NCBI RefSeq assembly: GCF_003202155.1
Contig: NZ_QFLI01000002.1
Coordinates: 682,001 to 746,000 of the forward strand
Reading direction: 5' to 3'
DNA from: Marinifilum breve
GTDB taxonomy: Bacteria > Bacteroidota > Bacteroidia > Bacteroidales > Marinifilaceae
Length of the DNA: 64,000 nucleotides
The translations under genes were made by a program, and so were the position numbers. How positions within the stretch are numbered: the stretch's first letter is position 1; each line of letters starts with the position of its first letter. Positions 15,858 to 24,250 of the stretch are shown piece by piece. Below the pieces are notes generated by a model. That model saw only the letters and a list, made by a program, of their open reading frames with translations. It was not told where the DNA came from and searched no databases.

Positions 15858-16901
15858 ATGAAAAGCATACACATCGAAAATCAGAACAGCACAATCTTAA
15901 TTGGTGAATCATATCTTAACATTAAAAAATACTTGCCTGAGAAGAAGTGCTTTTTAATTTGCGATGAAAATATATACGCTCATTACAAAAGTTTTATCGA
16001 TGATTTTGACCACATCATAATTGGCTGTGGCGAAGGAATTAAGACTTGGTCATCGGTAGAGAAGATTGTAGAAAAATTGCTTGAATCCGGAGCCGATAGA
16101 AACTCTTACCTATTGGGAATGGGTGGCGGATTGGTTTGTGATGTTACAGGCTTTGTTGCTTCTATCTTTATGCGAGGATTGGAGTTTGGATTCATCTCAA
16201 CTTCCCTTCTATCGCAAGTAGATGCAAGTGTTGGCGGCAAAAATGGAATCAATTTTGGCAAGCTGAAAAATATGATTGGAGTTTTCAATCCTCCCCAGTT
16301 TGTAATTTGCGATCCACAACTTCTTAAAACATTGCCTGAGCGTGAAGTGAGAAGTGGATTTGGAGAGGTAATTAAGCACGCTTTTATTAAGGATAAAGAT
16401 CTTTTTCAATTCTTAAACGATAACAGAGAAGCACTTTTGAATCTTCAACCAGATTTAATGGAAGACTTGATTTACAGAGCTGTCTCTATCAAAACTGATG
16501 TAGTAAATAATGATCCATTCGAGAAAGGTGAGCGCAAGAAATTGAATTTCGGTCATACCATTGGTCATGCTATCGAAAACAATTCTGACCTTACGCATGG
16601 TGAGGCTGTATCGGTTGGAATGGCTTTGGCTACAAAATTATCGGAAGAAATGTGTGGATTAGGTTCTGAAGAAAGCGAAGAAGTTATCTCACTTCTTCAA
16701 AAGTATGAACTTCCGGTTACCCATGAAGTTTCAGCGGAAACCATCAATGAATTTCTATTAAAAGACAAGAAAAAGAATCGCTCTTCTATTGACTTTATAC
16801 TATTAACTAAAATTGGAGAAGCTTGCATCAAGTCAATTCCAATTGAAGATTTAAAAAGCAAAGTGATTCAGCTTTGCAAAGACCCAAAACCAATACAATA
16901 A
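15858..16901 (+). CDS. aroB: 3-dehydroquinate synthase
   Basis: This 347-residue protein converts DAHP to 3-dehydroquinate using NAD+ and a divalent metal. It has LGMGGGLVCDVTGFVAS (NAD-binding glycine loop), STSLLSQVDASVGGKNGIN, GFGEVIKHAF, and metal ligands in NFGHTIGHAIE and HGEAVSVGM. The length is normal. It follows the DAHPS gene and precedes aroA by 9 bp. Confidence 0.95.
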   Translation: MKSIHIENQNSTILIGESYLNIKKYLPEKKCFLICDENIYAHYKSFIDDFDHIIIGCGEGIKTWSSVEKIVEKLLESGADRNSYLLGMGGGLVCDVTGFVASIFMRGLEFGFISTSLLSQVDASVGGKNGINFGKLKNMIGVFNPPQFVICDPQLLKTLPEREVRSGFGEVIKHAFIKDKDLFQFLNDNREALLNLQPDLMEDLIYRAVSIKTDVVNNDPFEKGERKKLNFGHTIGHAIENNSDLTHGEAVSVGMALATKLSEEMCGLGSEESEEVISLLQKYELPVTHEVSAETINEFLLKDKKKNRSSIDFILLTKIGEACIKSIPIEDLKSKVIQLCKDPKPIQ

Positions 16902-16910
16902 CCACAAATA

Positions 16911-18188
16911 ATGAGAGTACGAATTCAAAATTCAAATATAAAAGGGAGCATCACTCCTCCCAGCTCAAAAAGCATGATGCAAAGAGCATTGGCAGCCGCC
17001 GCTTTGGCGAAAGGGGAAAGCACAATCCTTAACCCTTGTAGATGTGATGATGCCACAGCAGCCACAGGAATTGTTCAGAAAATGGGAGCTCAGGTAATTC
17101 AAGATGAAACTGCCATTAGAGTATGCCGAAATGAAGAGAAATCTCCTGAACAAGTTATAGTAGGAGAATCAGGATTATCATTAAGGATGTTCTCTCCTAT
17201 TCTGGCGTTAAATCCTGAACCTGTACAAATCAACGGTCGTGGAAGTATTCTGAAACGTCCCGTTCACAATATCCTTGAAGGATTGGAAGCACTGGGAATA
17301 GAATGTAAAAATCCTGGCAAAGGATTACTTCCCATTCAATTGGAAGGTGGCTATAAAAATAACACTGCCGTAATCAACGGAGCATTGGGTTCTCAATTCT
17401 TAACCGGATTATTAATGGCATTGCCTTGCAGAAAGGAAGATACGACTCTGGAAGTAACAAACCTTAAGAGTATTCCTTATATCAACATGACCATTGATCT
17501 GTTAAAGGATTTTGGGATTGAAATCAATCATGACAATTACAAAACCTTTACCATTAAAGGGAATCAACAATACAAAGCTACAGATTATACTGTGGAAGCA
17601 GATTGGAGTTCAGCTGCACCTCTTTTGGTGGCTGGTGCATTAAAAGGAAAGGTTACCCTTGAACATTTGAATCCATATTCGTACCAGGCCGACATTGCCA
17701 TTTTGGATGCTTTGAAAAAATGTGGAACAAGTTTACATTGGAATGGCAATAGCCTGACGGTTGAAAAGAAAGGATTAAACGCCTTTGAATTTGATGCGAC
17801 TCATTGTCCGGACCTTTTCCCTCCTTTGGTAGCTTTAGCCGTTCATTGCAATGGTGATACCAGAATTAAAGGGGTACACCGACTAGAGCATAAGGAAAGC
17901 AACAGAGGAATCGTTCTACAGAAAGAATTTGGAAAACTTGCAGTGCCAATTAGAATTGAAGGAGATGAAATGGTAATTCCCGGAGGTAGATTAAAAGGAG
18001 GCATTACAAATAGCAATAACGATCATAGAATTGCTATGGCATTGGCTGTAGCCGGATTAAATTCTAAACAAGCAGTCGAAATCGGCGATCATGATTGTGT
18101 TGCAAAGTCTTATCCTGATTTTTTCAAAGATTTAAGAAAGATTGGTGGCGGCGTTGCCGAATTCTATTTCAAAAGTCAATTTGTATAA
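16911..18188 (+). CDS. aroA: 3-phosphoshikimate 1-carboxyvinyltransferase (EPSP synthase)
   Basis: This 425-residue protein transfers the enolpyruvyl group of PEP to shikimate-3-phosphate. The N-terminus has PPSSKSMMQRALAAAAL with the substrate-binding Lys-Ser. Later are GSQFLTGLLMALP, EADWSSAAPLLVAGAL, HKESNRG and NNDHRIAMALAVAGL. It overlaps no gene, but only one nucleotide separates its stop from the DUF523 start, so translation is coupled. Confidence 0.95.
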   Translation: MRVRIQNSNIKGSITPPSSKSMMQRALAAAALAKGESTILNPCRCDDATAATGIVQKMGAQVIQDETAIRVCRNEEKSPEQVIVGESGLSLRMFSPILALNPEPVQINGRGSILKRPVHNILEGLEALGIECKNPGKGLLPIQLEGGYKNNTAVINGALGSQFLTGLLMALPCRKEDTTLEVTNLKSIPYINMTIDLLKDFGIEINHDNYKTFTIKGNQQYKATDYTVEADWSSAAPLLVAGALKGKVTLEHLNPYSYQADIAILDALKKCGTSLHWNGNSLTVEKKGLNAFEFDATHCPDLFPPLVALAVHCNGDTRIKGVHRLEHKESNRGIVLQKEFGKLAVPIRIEGDEMVIPGGRLKGGITNSNNDHRIAMALAVAGLNSKQAVEIGDHDCVAKSYPDFFKDLRKIGGGVAEFYFKSQFV

Positions 18189-18189
18189 T

Positions 18190-18651
18190 ATGATCATAGT
18201 AAGTTCCTGTTTGGCAGGCGTAAAGTGCAGGTACGATGGCAATGACAATTTAGTGCCTGAAATCAAAGAACTGGTTTTATCGGGAAGAGCCATTGCATTA
18301 TGTCCTGAAGAATTAGGCGATTTATCTACCCCACGCATCCCATGCGAAATTGTAAAAAAGGACAATCAATTAAAAGTGATGACAAAGGATCAAGTAGATT
18401 GTACAGCGCAATTTCTTTTAGGAGCCGGAAAGGTAGCCCAAATCGCTAAAATCCTGGATTGCAAACAAGCCATATTAAAAGCCAATAGTCCATCCTGTGG
18501 ATATGGAATGATTTACGATGGCAGCTTTACAGGAGAGAAAATCAAAGGAAACGGATTGACCGCCGAACTATTGTCAAAACAAGGAGTTGAAATCAAAAAT
18601 GAAACGAACATGAATTTTAGCATTCTAAATTATACACAAGAGAATGATTAA
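18190..18651 (+). CDS. DUF523 family protein
   Basis: This 153-residue protein begins MIIVSSCLAGVKCRYDGNDN, the DUF523 hallmark (two Cys and RYDG), and has a later CPEELG and NSPSCGYG. The cysteines suggest metal or Fe-S binding, but the function is unknown. I placed the start at 18190, since a longer frame from 18142 would overlap aroA by 47 bp and add no conserved sequence. The last 17 codons lie inside a dispersed 62-bp repeat (18599-18660), so the C-terminus is repeat-derived. Confidence 0.8.
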   Translation: MIIVSSCLAGVKCRYDGNDNLVPEIKELVLSGRAIALCPEELGDLSTPRIPCEIVKKDNQLKVMTKDQVDCTAQFLLGAGKVAQIAKILDCKQAILKANSPSCGYGMIYDGSFTGEKIKGNGLTAELLSKQGVEIKNETNMNFSILNYTQEND

Positions 18652-18660
18652 AATTCATCG
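18599..18660. repeat. Dispersed repeat R2, copy 1
   Basis: It starts ATGAAACGAACATGAATTTT and ends GATTAAAATTCATCGAG. The copy at 31294-31355 has the same ends and length with a diverged middle. Inner TGAATTTTA and TAAAATTCA form an inverted repeat. Confidence 0.55.
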
Positions 18661-18733
18661 AGAGTTCCATCTGGCAAATAACAGAAAAATATAAACAGAT
18701 GAAACGAACTTTAAGGAGTAAAAACACCAAGCG

Positions 18734-19282
18734 ATGAAAATCGAGCCTTCTATACACACAAGCAAATCAGGTAAAGAAATCACAATTCGTGAAGCTATCA
18801 TTTCGGATGCACATTCACTTAGAAATTGTATTCTTTCCTATATCAACGGAGTTACCATTCCTTTTACGAGAGAGGAATTTGATCAATCGGATGCAGAAAT
18901 TGAAAACTGGATCAATGAGCTAAACGCTGCTCCAAACAGTTTATTGCTTGTAGCTGAATATGAAGGCGAGATCATAGGCAATATTGATGTAACATCCAGC
19001 AGAAGAAGTATGCTTCAGCACACGGGATACATTGGCATGGGAATTCATGAAGATTGGCAAAACTGTGGTGTTGGTTCTTTTCTGTTTCAGAAAATGATTG
19101 ATAGCTACGAAAAGAATGATAATATCGAACTTTTATGGCTACAAGTTTTTGGTACCAACCAATCTGGCTTACACATGTATCGCAAATTTGGTTTCGAGGA
19201 GAATGGTAGGCAAGAAAAATTCATAAAAACACCAGATGGTAACTATATTGATAATGTTATCATGACAAAAACATTAATTTAG
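18734..19282 (+). CDS. GNAT family N-acetyltransferase
   Basis: This 182-residue acetyltransferase has the acetyl-CoA region IGMGIHEDWQNCGVGSFLFQKMI (about 98-120), where the Q/R-x-x-G-x-G/A loop reads QNCGVGS, and the C-terminal LHMYRKFGFEENGRQ segment. The substrate is unknown. It sits between DUF523 and aroC inside the aromatic operon but has no obvious pathway role. Confidence 0.8.
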   Translation: MKIEPSIHTSKSGKEITIREAIISDAHSLRNCILSYINGVTIPFTREEFDQSDAEIENWINELNAAPNSLLLVAEYEGEIIGNIDVTSSRRSMLQHTGYIGMGIHEDWQNCGVGSFLFQKMIDSYEKNDNIELLWLQVFGTNQSGLHMYRKFGFEENGRQEKFIKTPDGNYIDNVIMTKTLI

Positions 19283-19309
19283 AGCACACAAGATTAACAA
19301 GCATAGAAC

Positions 19310-20290
19310 ATGAACAATTTCGGAAGAATATTCAGATTAAGCATATTTGGTGAATCACACGGTAAAGGAGTTGGAATAACCATTGATGGTTGTCCGGCAG
19401 GAATTCCTCTTACTGAAGAAGATTTAATGCAGGATTTAGGTCGCAGAAAATCTGGTGCAAGAGGAACTACTCCACGTATCGAGAAAGATTTACCAGCCAT
19501 TTTAAGTGGAACTTTTGAAGGCAAAACAACGGGAGCTCCAATCATTATCTTGTTCAGAAACAAGAATACCCAATCGAAAGATTACAGCAATTTATTGGAT
19601 AGTCCACGTCCTGGACATGCTGATTTTGTGGCGCAGCACAAATTTGGAAAGAACAACGACTACACGGGAGGCGGTCACTTCTCAGGTAGAATTACCCTGG
19701 GAATTGTAGCAGCTGGTGTGGTAGCAAAAAAGATATTGGGAGATGTAAGCATTGATGCCAAGCTGACCGAAATAGGTGGTAGAACCGATTTCGATGCTGC
19801 CATCGAAGAAGCTCTATTGGAGCATGATTCAATTGGAGGAATTGTGGAGTGTAAAGCAAACAATCTTCCTATCGGATACGGAGAACCATTTTTCGATTCG
19901 GTTGAATCGATGATTTCACATCTGATCTTTGCCATTCCTGCTACCAAAGGGATTGAATTTGGTTCGGGTTTCGAAGCCGCTAAAATGAAAGGCTCGGAGC
20001 ACAACGATAACTTTATCGATGAAACGGGTAAAACAGAAACCAATCATGCAGGTGGTATCAATGGTGGAATTACCAACGGAAATGAATTGGTATTCCGTGT
20101 GGCCATCAAACCAACCTCATCCATTGGAAAAACTCAGAATACCATGAATTTTGCCAAAGGAAAGGTAGAAGAACTGCTAATTGAAGGTCGCCACGATGCC
20201 TGTATTGCACTTCGTATTCCGGTGATTATTGAAGCTGCTGCTGCCATTGCATTGGCAGACTTAAAACTGATAGATCAAGCTAGAAGATAA
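19310..20290 (+). CDS. aroC: Chorismate synthase
   Basis: This 326-residue FMN-dependent lyase converts EPSP to chorismate. It has SIFGESHGKGVGITIDGCPAG, RRKSGARGTTPRIEKD, RPGHADF, GGGHFSGRITLGIVAAGVVAKKIL, and a C-terminal RHDACIALRIPVIIEAAAAI. It is somewhat shorter than many homologues (about 350) at the C-terminus, but all core motifs are present. It is the last gene of the operon and is followed by a terminator. Confidence 0.94.
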   Translation: MNNFGRIFRLSIFGESHGKGVGITIDGCPAGIPLTEEDLMQDLGRRKSGARGTTPRIEKDLPAILSGTFEGKTTGAPIIILFRNKNTQSKDYSNLLDSPRPGHADFVAQHKFGKNNDYTGGGHFSGRITLGIVAAGVVAKKILGDVSIDAKLTEIGGRTDFDAAIEEALLEHDSIGGIVECKANNLPIGYGEPFFDSVESMISHLIFAIPATKGIEFGSGFEAAKMKGSEHNDNFIDETGKTETNHAGGINGGITNGNELVFRVAIKPTSSIGKTQNTMNFAKGKVEELLIEGRHDACIALRIPVIIEAAAAIALADLKLIDQARR

Positions 20291-20338
20291 TATTAGGTCG
20301 CTGCATGTTATATTTAGACCTATATTTCAATCAATGAG

Positions 20339-20366
20339 AAGAGATGCCTTTGGGTGTCTCTTTTTT
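20339..20366 (+). terminator. Terminator of the aromatic operon
   Basis: AAGAGATGCC pairs with GGGTGTCTCTT (two G-U pairs), followed by a T-run ending at 20366. Confidence 0.75.
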
Positions 20367-20936
20367 ATATCCTCGGGTTGAAACCCGAGGCAATTCATGG
20401 TTCCTACATATTTTCAATTGGATAAACCTCATCCCCCAACCCCTTCTCCTTGAAGAGAAGAGGAATATTCTGCAAATAATTTACTATCCATAAAATCTTG
20501 GTAGTTCCAGTTTCCTCTCCTCCAGGCTATCCCTTATGCACATTTATTTTCCAGAATATAGTATGAAGAAGAATTATATATACAATCGTTTGATCCTAAA
20601 TTCTTCCCTTCTAGGGAAGATCCCGACAGGGAGAAGGGTGTATTTTTGATTATTTTTTTCTTATCTCACCCTTTTGTCTGTCGACAGTTTGTTCACACTT
20701 AATGTGTTCACGAGCTACACTTCGCTTCGGTTCCCTAAAAGGGAAACAATCAATTTGAAAATACTTTAAATGATTCAGCATTGTTAAATCAAACGAATTA
20801 TTTCAGATTTGTGTATAAAGAATAGCATTTAGCTGAGAAAGATGATCCTCTTCTCCCTCTTTACAAGCTCCCCAAATTTCCGTAACTTACTTTTCTATCT
20901 ATTGATTTTTAGAATATTAACTAAACTTAAACCAAA
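20367..20936. other. Gene-free region with several palindromes
   Basis: No gene is seen. A perfect 9-bp hairpin CCTCGGGTT/AACCCGAGG is at 20371-20390. CTTCTC/GAGAAG lies near 20445-20461. A copy of repeat family R3 (CTTCCCTTCTAGGGAAG, then ATCCCGACAGGGAG) is at about 20605-20638. CTAAAAGGGAAAC is near 20735. The A+T-rich stretch before 20937 probably holds the csgG-like promoter, but I see no clean consensus. Confidence 0.45.
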
Positions 20937-21863
20937 ATGAAAAAAATCGGAAATCTAATCAAGATAAGTGCTTTGCTTGTCTTGTTTTCATTCATAGCTT
21001 TTAAAGTTTCGGCACAACAACCACAGATTAAAAAGCGAATTGCTGTCTTTGTGTTTGAGGATAAAACCGATAAAAGCTGGAGGTGGTGGAACAACAAGGG
21101 AGTTGGTGATGGTGTTAGCGATATGCTGACGACTGCACTGGTAAAATCAGGCAATTATAGGGTAATGGAACGTGCCGAAATTGACCGAATCCTGAATGAG
21201 CAAGATTTTGGTCAGTCTGGTAGAGTTACACAGCAAAGCGCGGCGAAAATTGGCCAGGTGTTAGGAGTTGAGATTGCTGTAATCGGATCGGTATCAGAAT
21301 TTGGATACAAAAAAGGAGAAACCGGAGGCGCCATTAAAGGCTTGGGAATTGGCGTATCGAACCAACAAGCTGTTGTTGGTGTTGATGTTCGCATGGTAAA
21401 TACAAACACCGGAGAAATTATTACTGCAGAGAATGTACGCAAAAAGAAATCGGCAAAAGGATTAAAGCTAAGAACCAATAAACTTGCTTTTAAGGACAGG
21501 AAGGATTTTGATGAATCATTGGTTGGGAAAGCAGCACGCGAAGCCATAGAAGATGTAGTTTCCATGATAGACAATAGTGCCAATAACATTCCTTGGCAAG
21601 CCAAAGTAATCACCGAAAAAGGAGGAATTGTGTTTATCAACTCCGGAGAAGCCGATGGCCTTAAAGTTGGTGATGTATTTGCGGTTTACAGCAAAGGTGA
21701 AGACCTGATTGATCCTGACACAGGCATTTCATTGGGAAGCGTTGATACCAAAATAGGCGAAATCAAAATTACCGATGCCAGTGTTGGAAACGGTAAAGCT
21801 TCCAAGTGTTCCATTGTGCAAGGAAGCGGATTTGCCAAAGGTAATTTTGTGAGGATGAAATAG
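20937..21863 (+). CDS. CsgG-like secreted protein
   Basis: This 308-residue protein has a type I signal peptide (KKIGNLIKISALLVLFS, cleavage near VSAQ). Residues 36-200 resemble the CsgG curli-secretion domain: RIAVFVFEDKT, VSDMLTTALVKSGNYRVMERAEIDRILNEQ, and AVIGSVSEFG. The C-terminal third (INSGEADGLKVGDVFAVY, GEIKITD, KASKCSI) resembles a FlgT-type C-terminal domain. There is no lipobox cysteine, so it is periplasmic or outer-membrane associated. No curli genes are nearby, so the role is unclear; it may assemble an envelope structure. Confidence 0.75.
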   Translation: MKKIGNLIKISALLVLFSFIAFKVSAQQPQIKKRIAVFVFEDKTDKSWRWWNNKGVGDGVSDMLTTALVKSGNYRVMERAEIDRILNEQDFGQSGRVTQQSAAKIGQVLGVEIAVIGSVSEFGYKKGETGGAIKGLGIGVSNQQAVVGVDVRMVNTNTGEIITAENVRKKKSAKGLKLRTNKLAFKDRKDFDESLVGKAAREAIEDVVSMIDNSANNIPWQAKVITEKGGIVFINSGEADGLKVGDVFAVYSKGEDLIDPDTGISLGSVDTKIGEIKITDASVGNGKASKCSIVQGSGFAKGNFVRMK

Positions 21864-21918
21864 TGTGTTCTGATTAAATGATAAAATCAAAACTCATAAC
21901 AAATCAACTGTAAAAAAA

Positions 21919-21958
21919 AAGCCTTAAAAGCTGGTGAACTCCCATACTTTTAAGGCTT
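21919..21958. terminator. Bidirectional terminator
   Basis: AAGCCTTAAAAG (21919-21930) and CTTTTAAGGCTT (21947-21958) form a perfect 12-bp stem. Nine T follow on the minus strand and a T-rich run follows on the plus strand. It lies between convergent genes. Confidence 0.8.
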
Positions 21959-21979
21959 GTATCTTATTTTTTACAAATA

Positions 21980-22747
21980 TTACTGGGCTGTGTGATGTTT
22001 GCTTTTGTTAGGCATTGCCATTTTTCTTTTGATCTGTTTCATTACTCTAGTATTTAATACATGAATATATGAGTTTAAGCCTAAGTTATTTTGTTTTATG
22101 AACTTTATTTTTTCTCTGCGCTCCTCTCTTAGAGCCCAGTCAACAAAGTGTTTTGGCATTGTAAATTTCAAGTCGACTTTAGGTTCAATTCCCAATTTTT
22201 CGCAGTGAATCCAGTAGGATTCTTCCATGGAAAGTCTATGGAATTCATTGTCTTTCGTGAACTTATTATGGTGAACCGTCTTATTCCTAATATCTCTCCA
22301 ACTGTTAAGGTTATCTGATAATGATATTAATAGATTAATTATATTTTGCTCATTAAGTTTCTTTTTAATATTTTTCAAATTGCATTGTCTAGGTTTTAAA
22401 TCTAACTCATAGACTGTGTTTATAAAAGCAAGAATTAATTCAAATAATGTAAATATTTTATTTGTATATACTTCCAAGTGATATTGAATGAAATCAGATT
22501 GACTAATTTGATTTTTAGTAAAGTAATTTTTATCAAAACGCCTCAAATACACCGTGATTTTTTCAAGTTGTGCACAAACTTCTAATATATTAGTCTGCTG
22601 ATGAAAACAAGCTTCTATATATTTTTCTTCAGATGAATAATTATCTGACTCCCATACATTTTTGGCTTTCATGTTTTTATAATGTTCATGAAAAGTTTCA
22701 AATAACCATACAGTTTCTTTAGTTTTATATATATCGTCGAGCGTCAT
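21980..22747 (-). CDS. HEPN-like hypothetical protein (Cthe_2314-type candidate)
   Basis: This 255-residue, all-helical, Lys/Asn/Glu-rich protein contains WRDIRNKTVHH (about residues 147-157), which fits the R-x4-H motif of HEPN RNases. It resembles HEPN proteins of the Cthe_2314 group, but I cannot confirm membership. No nucleotidyltransferase partner or antitoxin is adjacent. The start lies 11 bp from a GTTAGAC core site of an attC-like element (22758-22890), so it looks like a cassette gene. The attC expected at its 3' end is absent. Confidence 0.5.
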   Translation of the reverse strand: MTLDDIYKTKETVWLFETFHEHYKNMKAKNVWESDNYSSEEKYIEACFHQQTNILEVCAQLEKITVYLRRFDKNYFTKNQISQSDFIQYHLEVYTNKIFTLFELILAFINTVYELDLKPRQCNLKNIKKKLNEQNIINLLISLSDNLNSWRDIRNKTVHHNKFTKDNEFHRLSMEESYWIHCEKLGIEPKVDLKFTMPKHFVDWALREERREKIKFIKQNNLGLNSYIHVLNTRVMKQIKRKMAMPNKSKHHTAQ

Positions 22748-22757
22748 CTTTGGTTAT

Positions 22758-22890
22758 GTCTAACGTTTAGTATATGCAAAGTAGGCGATTGCGGGCTTCA
22801 AACTTATCGAACCATGAAAAACTTGAAGCGGGCTACAACCCTTTATATTACTACCATCACGCCTATTTTGAATATACATTGTTATAGGGC
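22758..22890 (-). other. attC-like recombination site 1
   Basis: Read on the minus strand, it starts GCCCTATAAC (22890-22881) and ends GTTAGAC (22764-22758), the latter fitting the attC R' consensus GTTRRRY. Inside, GTATATGCAAAGTAGGCG (22770-22787) and CGCCTATTTTGAATATAC (22860-22877) are inverted with 16/18 matches. GCTTCAA/TTGAAGC forms an inner arm. Length (133 bp) and single-strand folding potential fit long attC sites. Confidence 0.6.
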
Positions 22891-22894
22891 GTTT

Positions 22895-23743
22895 TTATTC
22901 ATTTTCCAATATTGAAGCTTCCCAACCAATTATGGCTTTCTTTCTTGTCGGATTCCAATGATAGCCTCCAAATTTTCCTGATTTTTGAATTACTCTATGG
23001 CATGGAATCAGGTATGCTATCGGATTGTTTCCTATTGCAGTTCCCACTGCTCTCGATGCTTTTGGATGCTGAATCGCTTCTGCTATTTCTCCATAAGTAG
23101 AGAGATTTCCATAAGGAATGGATAACAATGCTTCCCAAACTTTCAATTGAAATTTTGTTCCTTTCAAATGTAATTTTATTTCATTTAGATTAGTCCAGTC
23201 GTTACGGAAAATAAACAAAGCGTCTTGTTGAAATTTATCTACTTTTTGATTGAATATTGCATTCGGGAAAATAGCTTGTAACTCCTCGAATGCTAATACA
23301 TTATTCTCGCTAAATGCCATATGGCAGATTCCTTTATTGGTGGCTGCTACTATGATTTCACCAAAAGGAGTTTCTGCAAAACTATAATTGATTATCAGGC
23401 TTGAACCACCGTTTTTATATTCTCCAGGAGTCATGCCCTCTATTGTTACAAACATGTCGTGAAGCCTTCCTGTTCCAGATAAACCCATTTCAAAAGCAGT
23501 GTCAAATAGATTGCTTTCTTTTTTCCTTAGCAAACTCTTTGCATAATTTGAGCTGATAAATTTCAAGTATTTTTTTGGACTAATTCCTACCCATTCCTTG
23601 AATAGACGCTGAAAATGAAAAGGACTTAAGTTAACATGCTCAGCTATTGCGTCTAAAGATGGCTGTCCTTTATGGTTATCATCTATAAAAGCAATAGCCT
23701 CTGCAATTTTTTTGTACTGATATGTTTTATTATTATCAGGCAT
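22895..23743 (-). CDS. AraC-family regulator / methylated-DNA-protein cysteine methyltransferase (Ada-like)
   Basis: This 282-residue two-domain protein has residues 12-108 as an AraC-type double helix-turn-helix (LDAIAEHVNLSPFHFQRLFKEWVGISPKKYL, then FEMGLSGTGRLHDMFVTIEGMTPGEYK). Residues 115-280 are an O6-methylguanine-DNA methyltransferase with acceptor Cys248 in PCHRV and a C-terminal WNPTRKKAIIGWE. It lacks the N-terminal Zn phosphotriester domain of E. coli Ada. The expected role is repair of O6-alkylguanine with possible regulation. It is the 3'-most gene of a presumed cassette bounded by attC-like sites. Confidence 0.9.
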   Translation of the reverse strand: MPDNNKTYQYKKIAEAIAFIDDNHKGQPSLDAIAEHVNLSPFHFQRLFKEWVGISPKKYLKFISSNYAKSLLRKKESNLFDTAFEMGLSGTGRLHDMFVTIEGMTPGEYKNGGSSLIINYSFAETPFGEIIVAATNKGICHMAFSENNVLAFEELQAIFPNAIFNQKVDKFQQDALFIFRNDWTNLNEIKLHLKGTKFQLKVWEALLSIPYGNLSTYGEIAEAIQHPKASRAVGTAIGNNPIAYLIPCHRVIQKSGKFGGYHWNPTRKKAIIGWEASILENE

Positions 23744-23787
23744 AATTTAGTTTCAATCCTTTTATTTAAAATATAGTATGTCTTTAA

Positions 23788-24243
23788 TTATACTGATTGT
23801 TTGGCATTGAGCTTCTCAATATTCAATCTTAATACGAGAACATTTTCTAATTGTTTATTTGAATATTCATTATCAAATTTTCCGTAATGTTTCATTATTA
23901 CGTCTAATCCATTTCTCTTTTGTTCAGTTTCATTTATGATTTCAATTGTTCCACAGCCAATAATTGAACGATATTTAGTTGTCCACTTACAGGAAATATC
24001 ATCTTTAGCAATTTCATAGTATTGCTCAATTAAAAAACTTGCTTTGTTGTTCTTTCTGATTAAATCAACCTTCTTTCCAAGCTTGGCGCAATGAAAATAC
24101 AAACTATTATCTTGATATCCGTAGTTTAATGGAAGTATGTAAGGATAATCAATATCATTCAATGAAATTCTGCAAATTTCTGATTTTAATAAAATCTCTT
24201 GAATTGTATTTTGATCGAATATCTCTTTATCTTTTCTTCTCAT
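23788..24243 (-). CDS. Pyridoxamine 5'-phosphate oxidase-related flavoprotein (NimA-like)
   Basis: This 151-residue split-barrel protein begins MRRKDKEIFDQNTIQEILL and contains CRISLNDIDYPYILPLNYGYQDNSLYFHCAKLGKKVDLI. That is the pattern of FMN-binding PNPOx-like proteins that include 5-nitroimidazole reductases (Nim). The physiological substrate is unknown. It overlaps neither neighbour and follows the PLP decarboxylase by 7 bp. Confidence 0.8.
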   Translation of the reverse strand: MRRKDKEIFDQNTIQEILLKSEICRISLNDIDYPYILPLNYGYQDNSLYFHCAKLGKKVDLIRKNNKASFLIEQYYEIAKDDISCKWTTKYRSIIGCGTIEIINETEQKRNGLDVIMKHYGKFDNEYSNKQLENVLVLRLNIEKLNAKQSV

Positions 24244-24250
24244 GTCGAAT

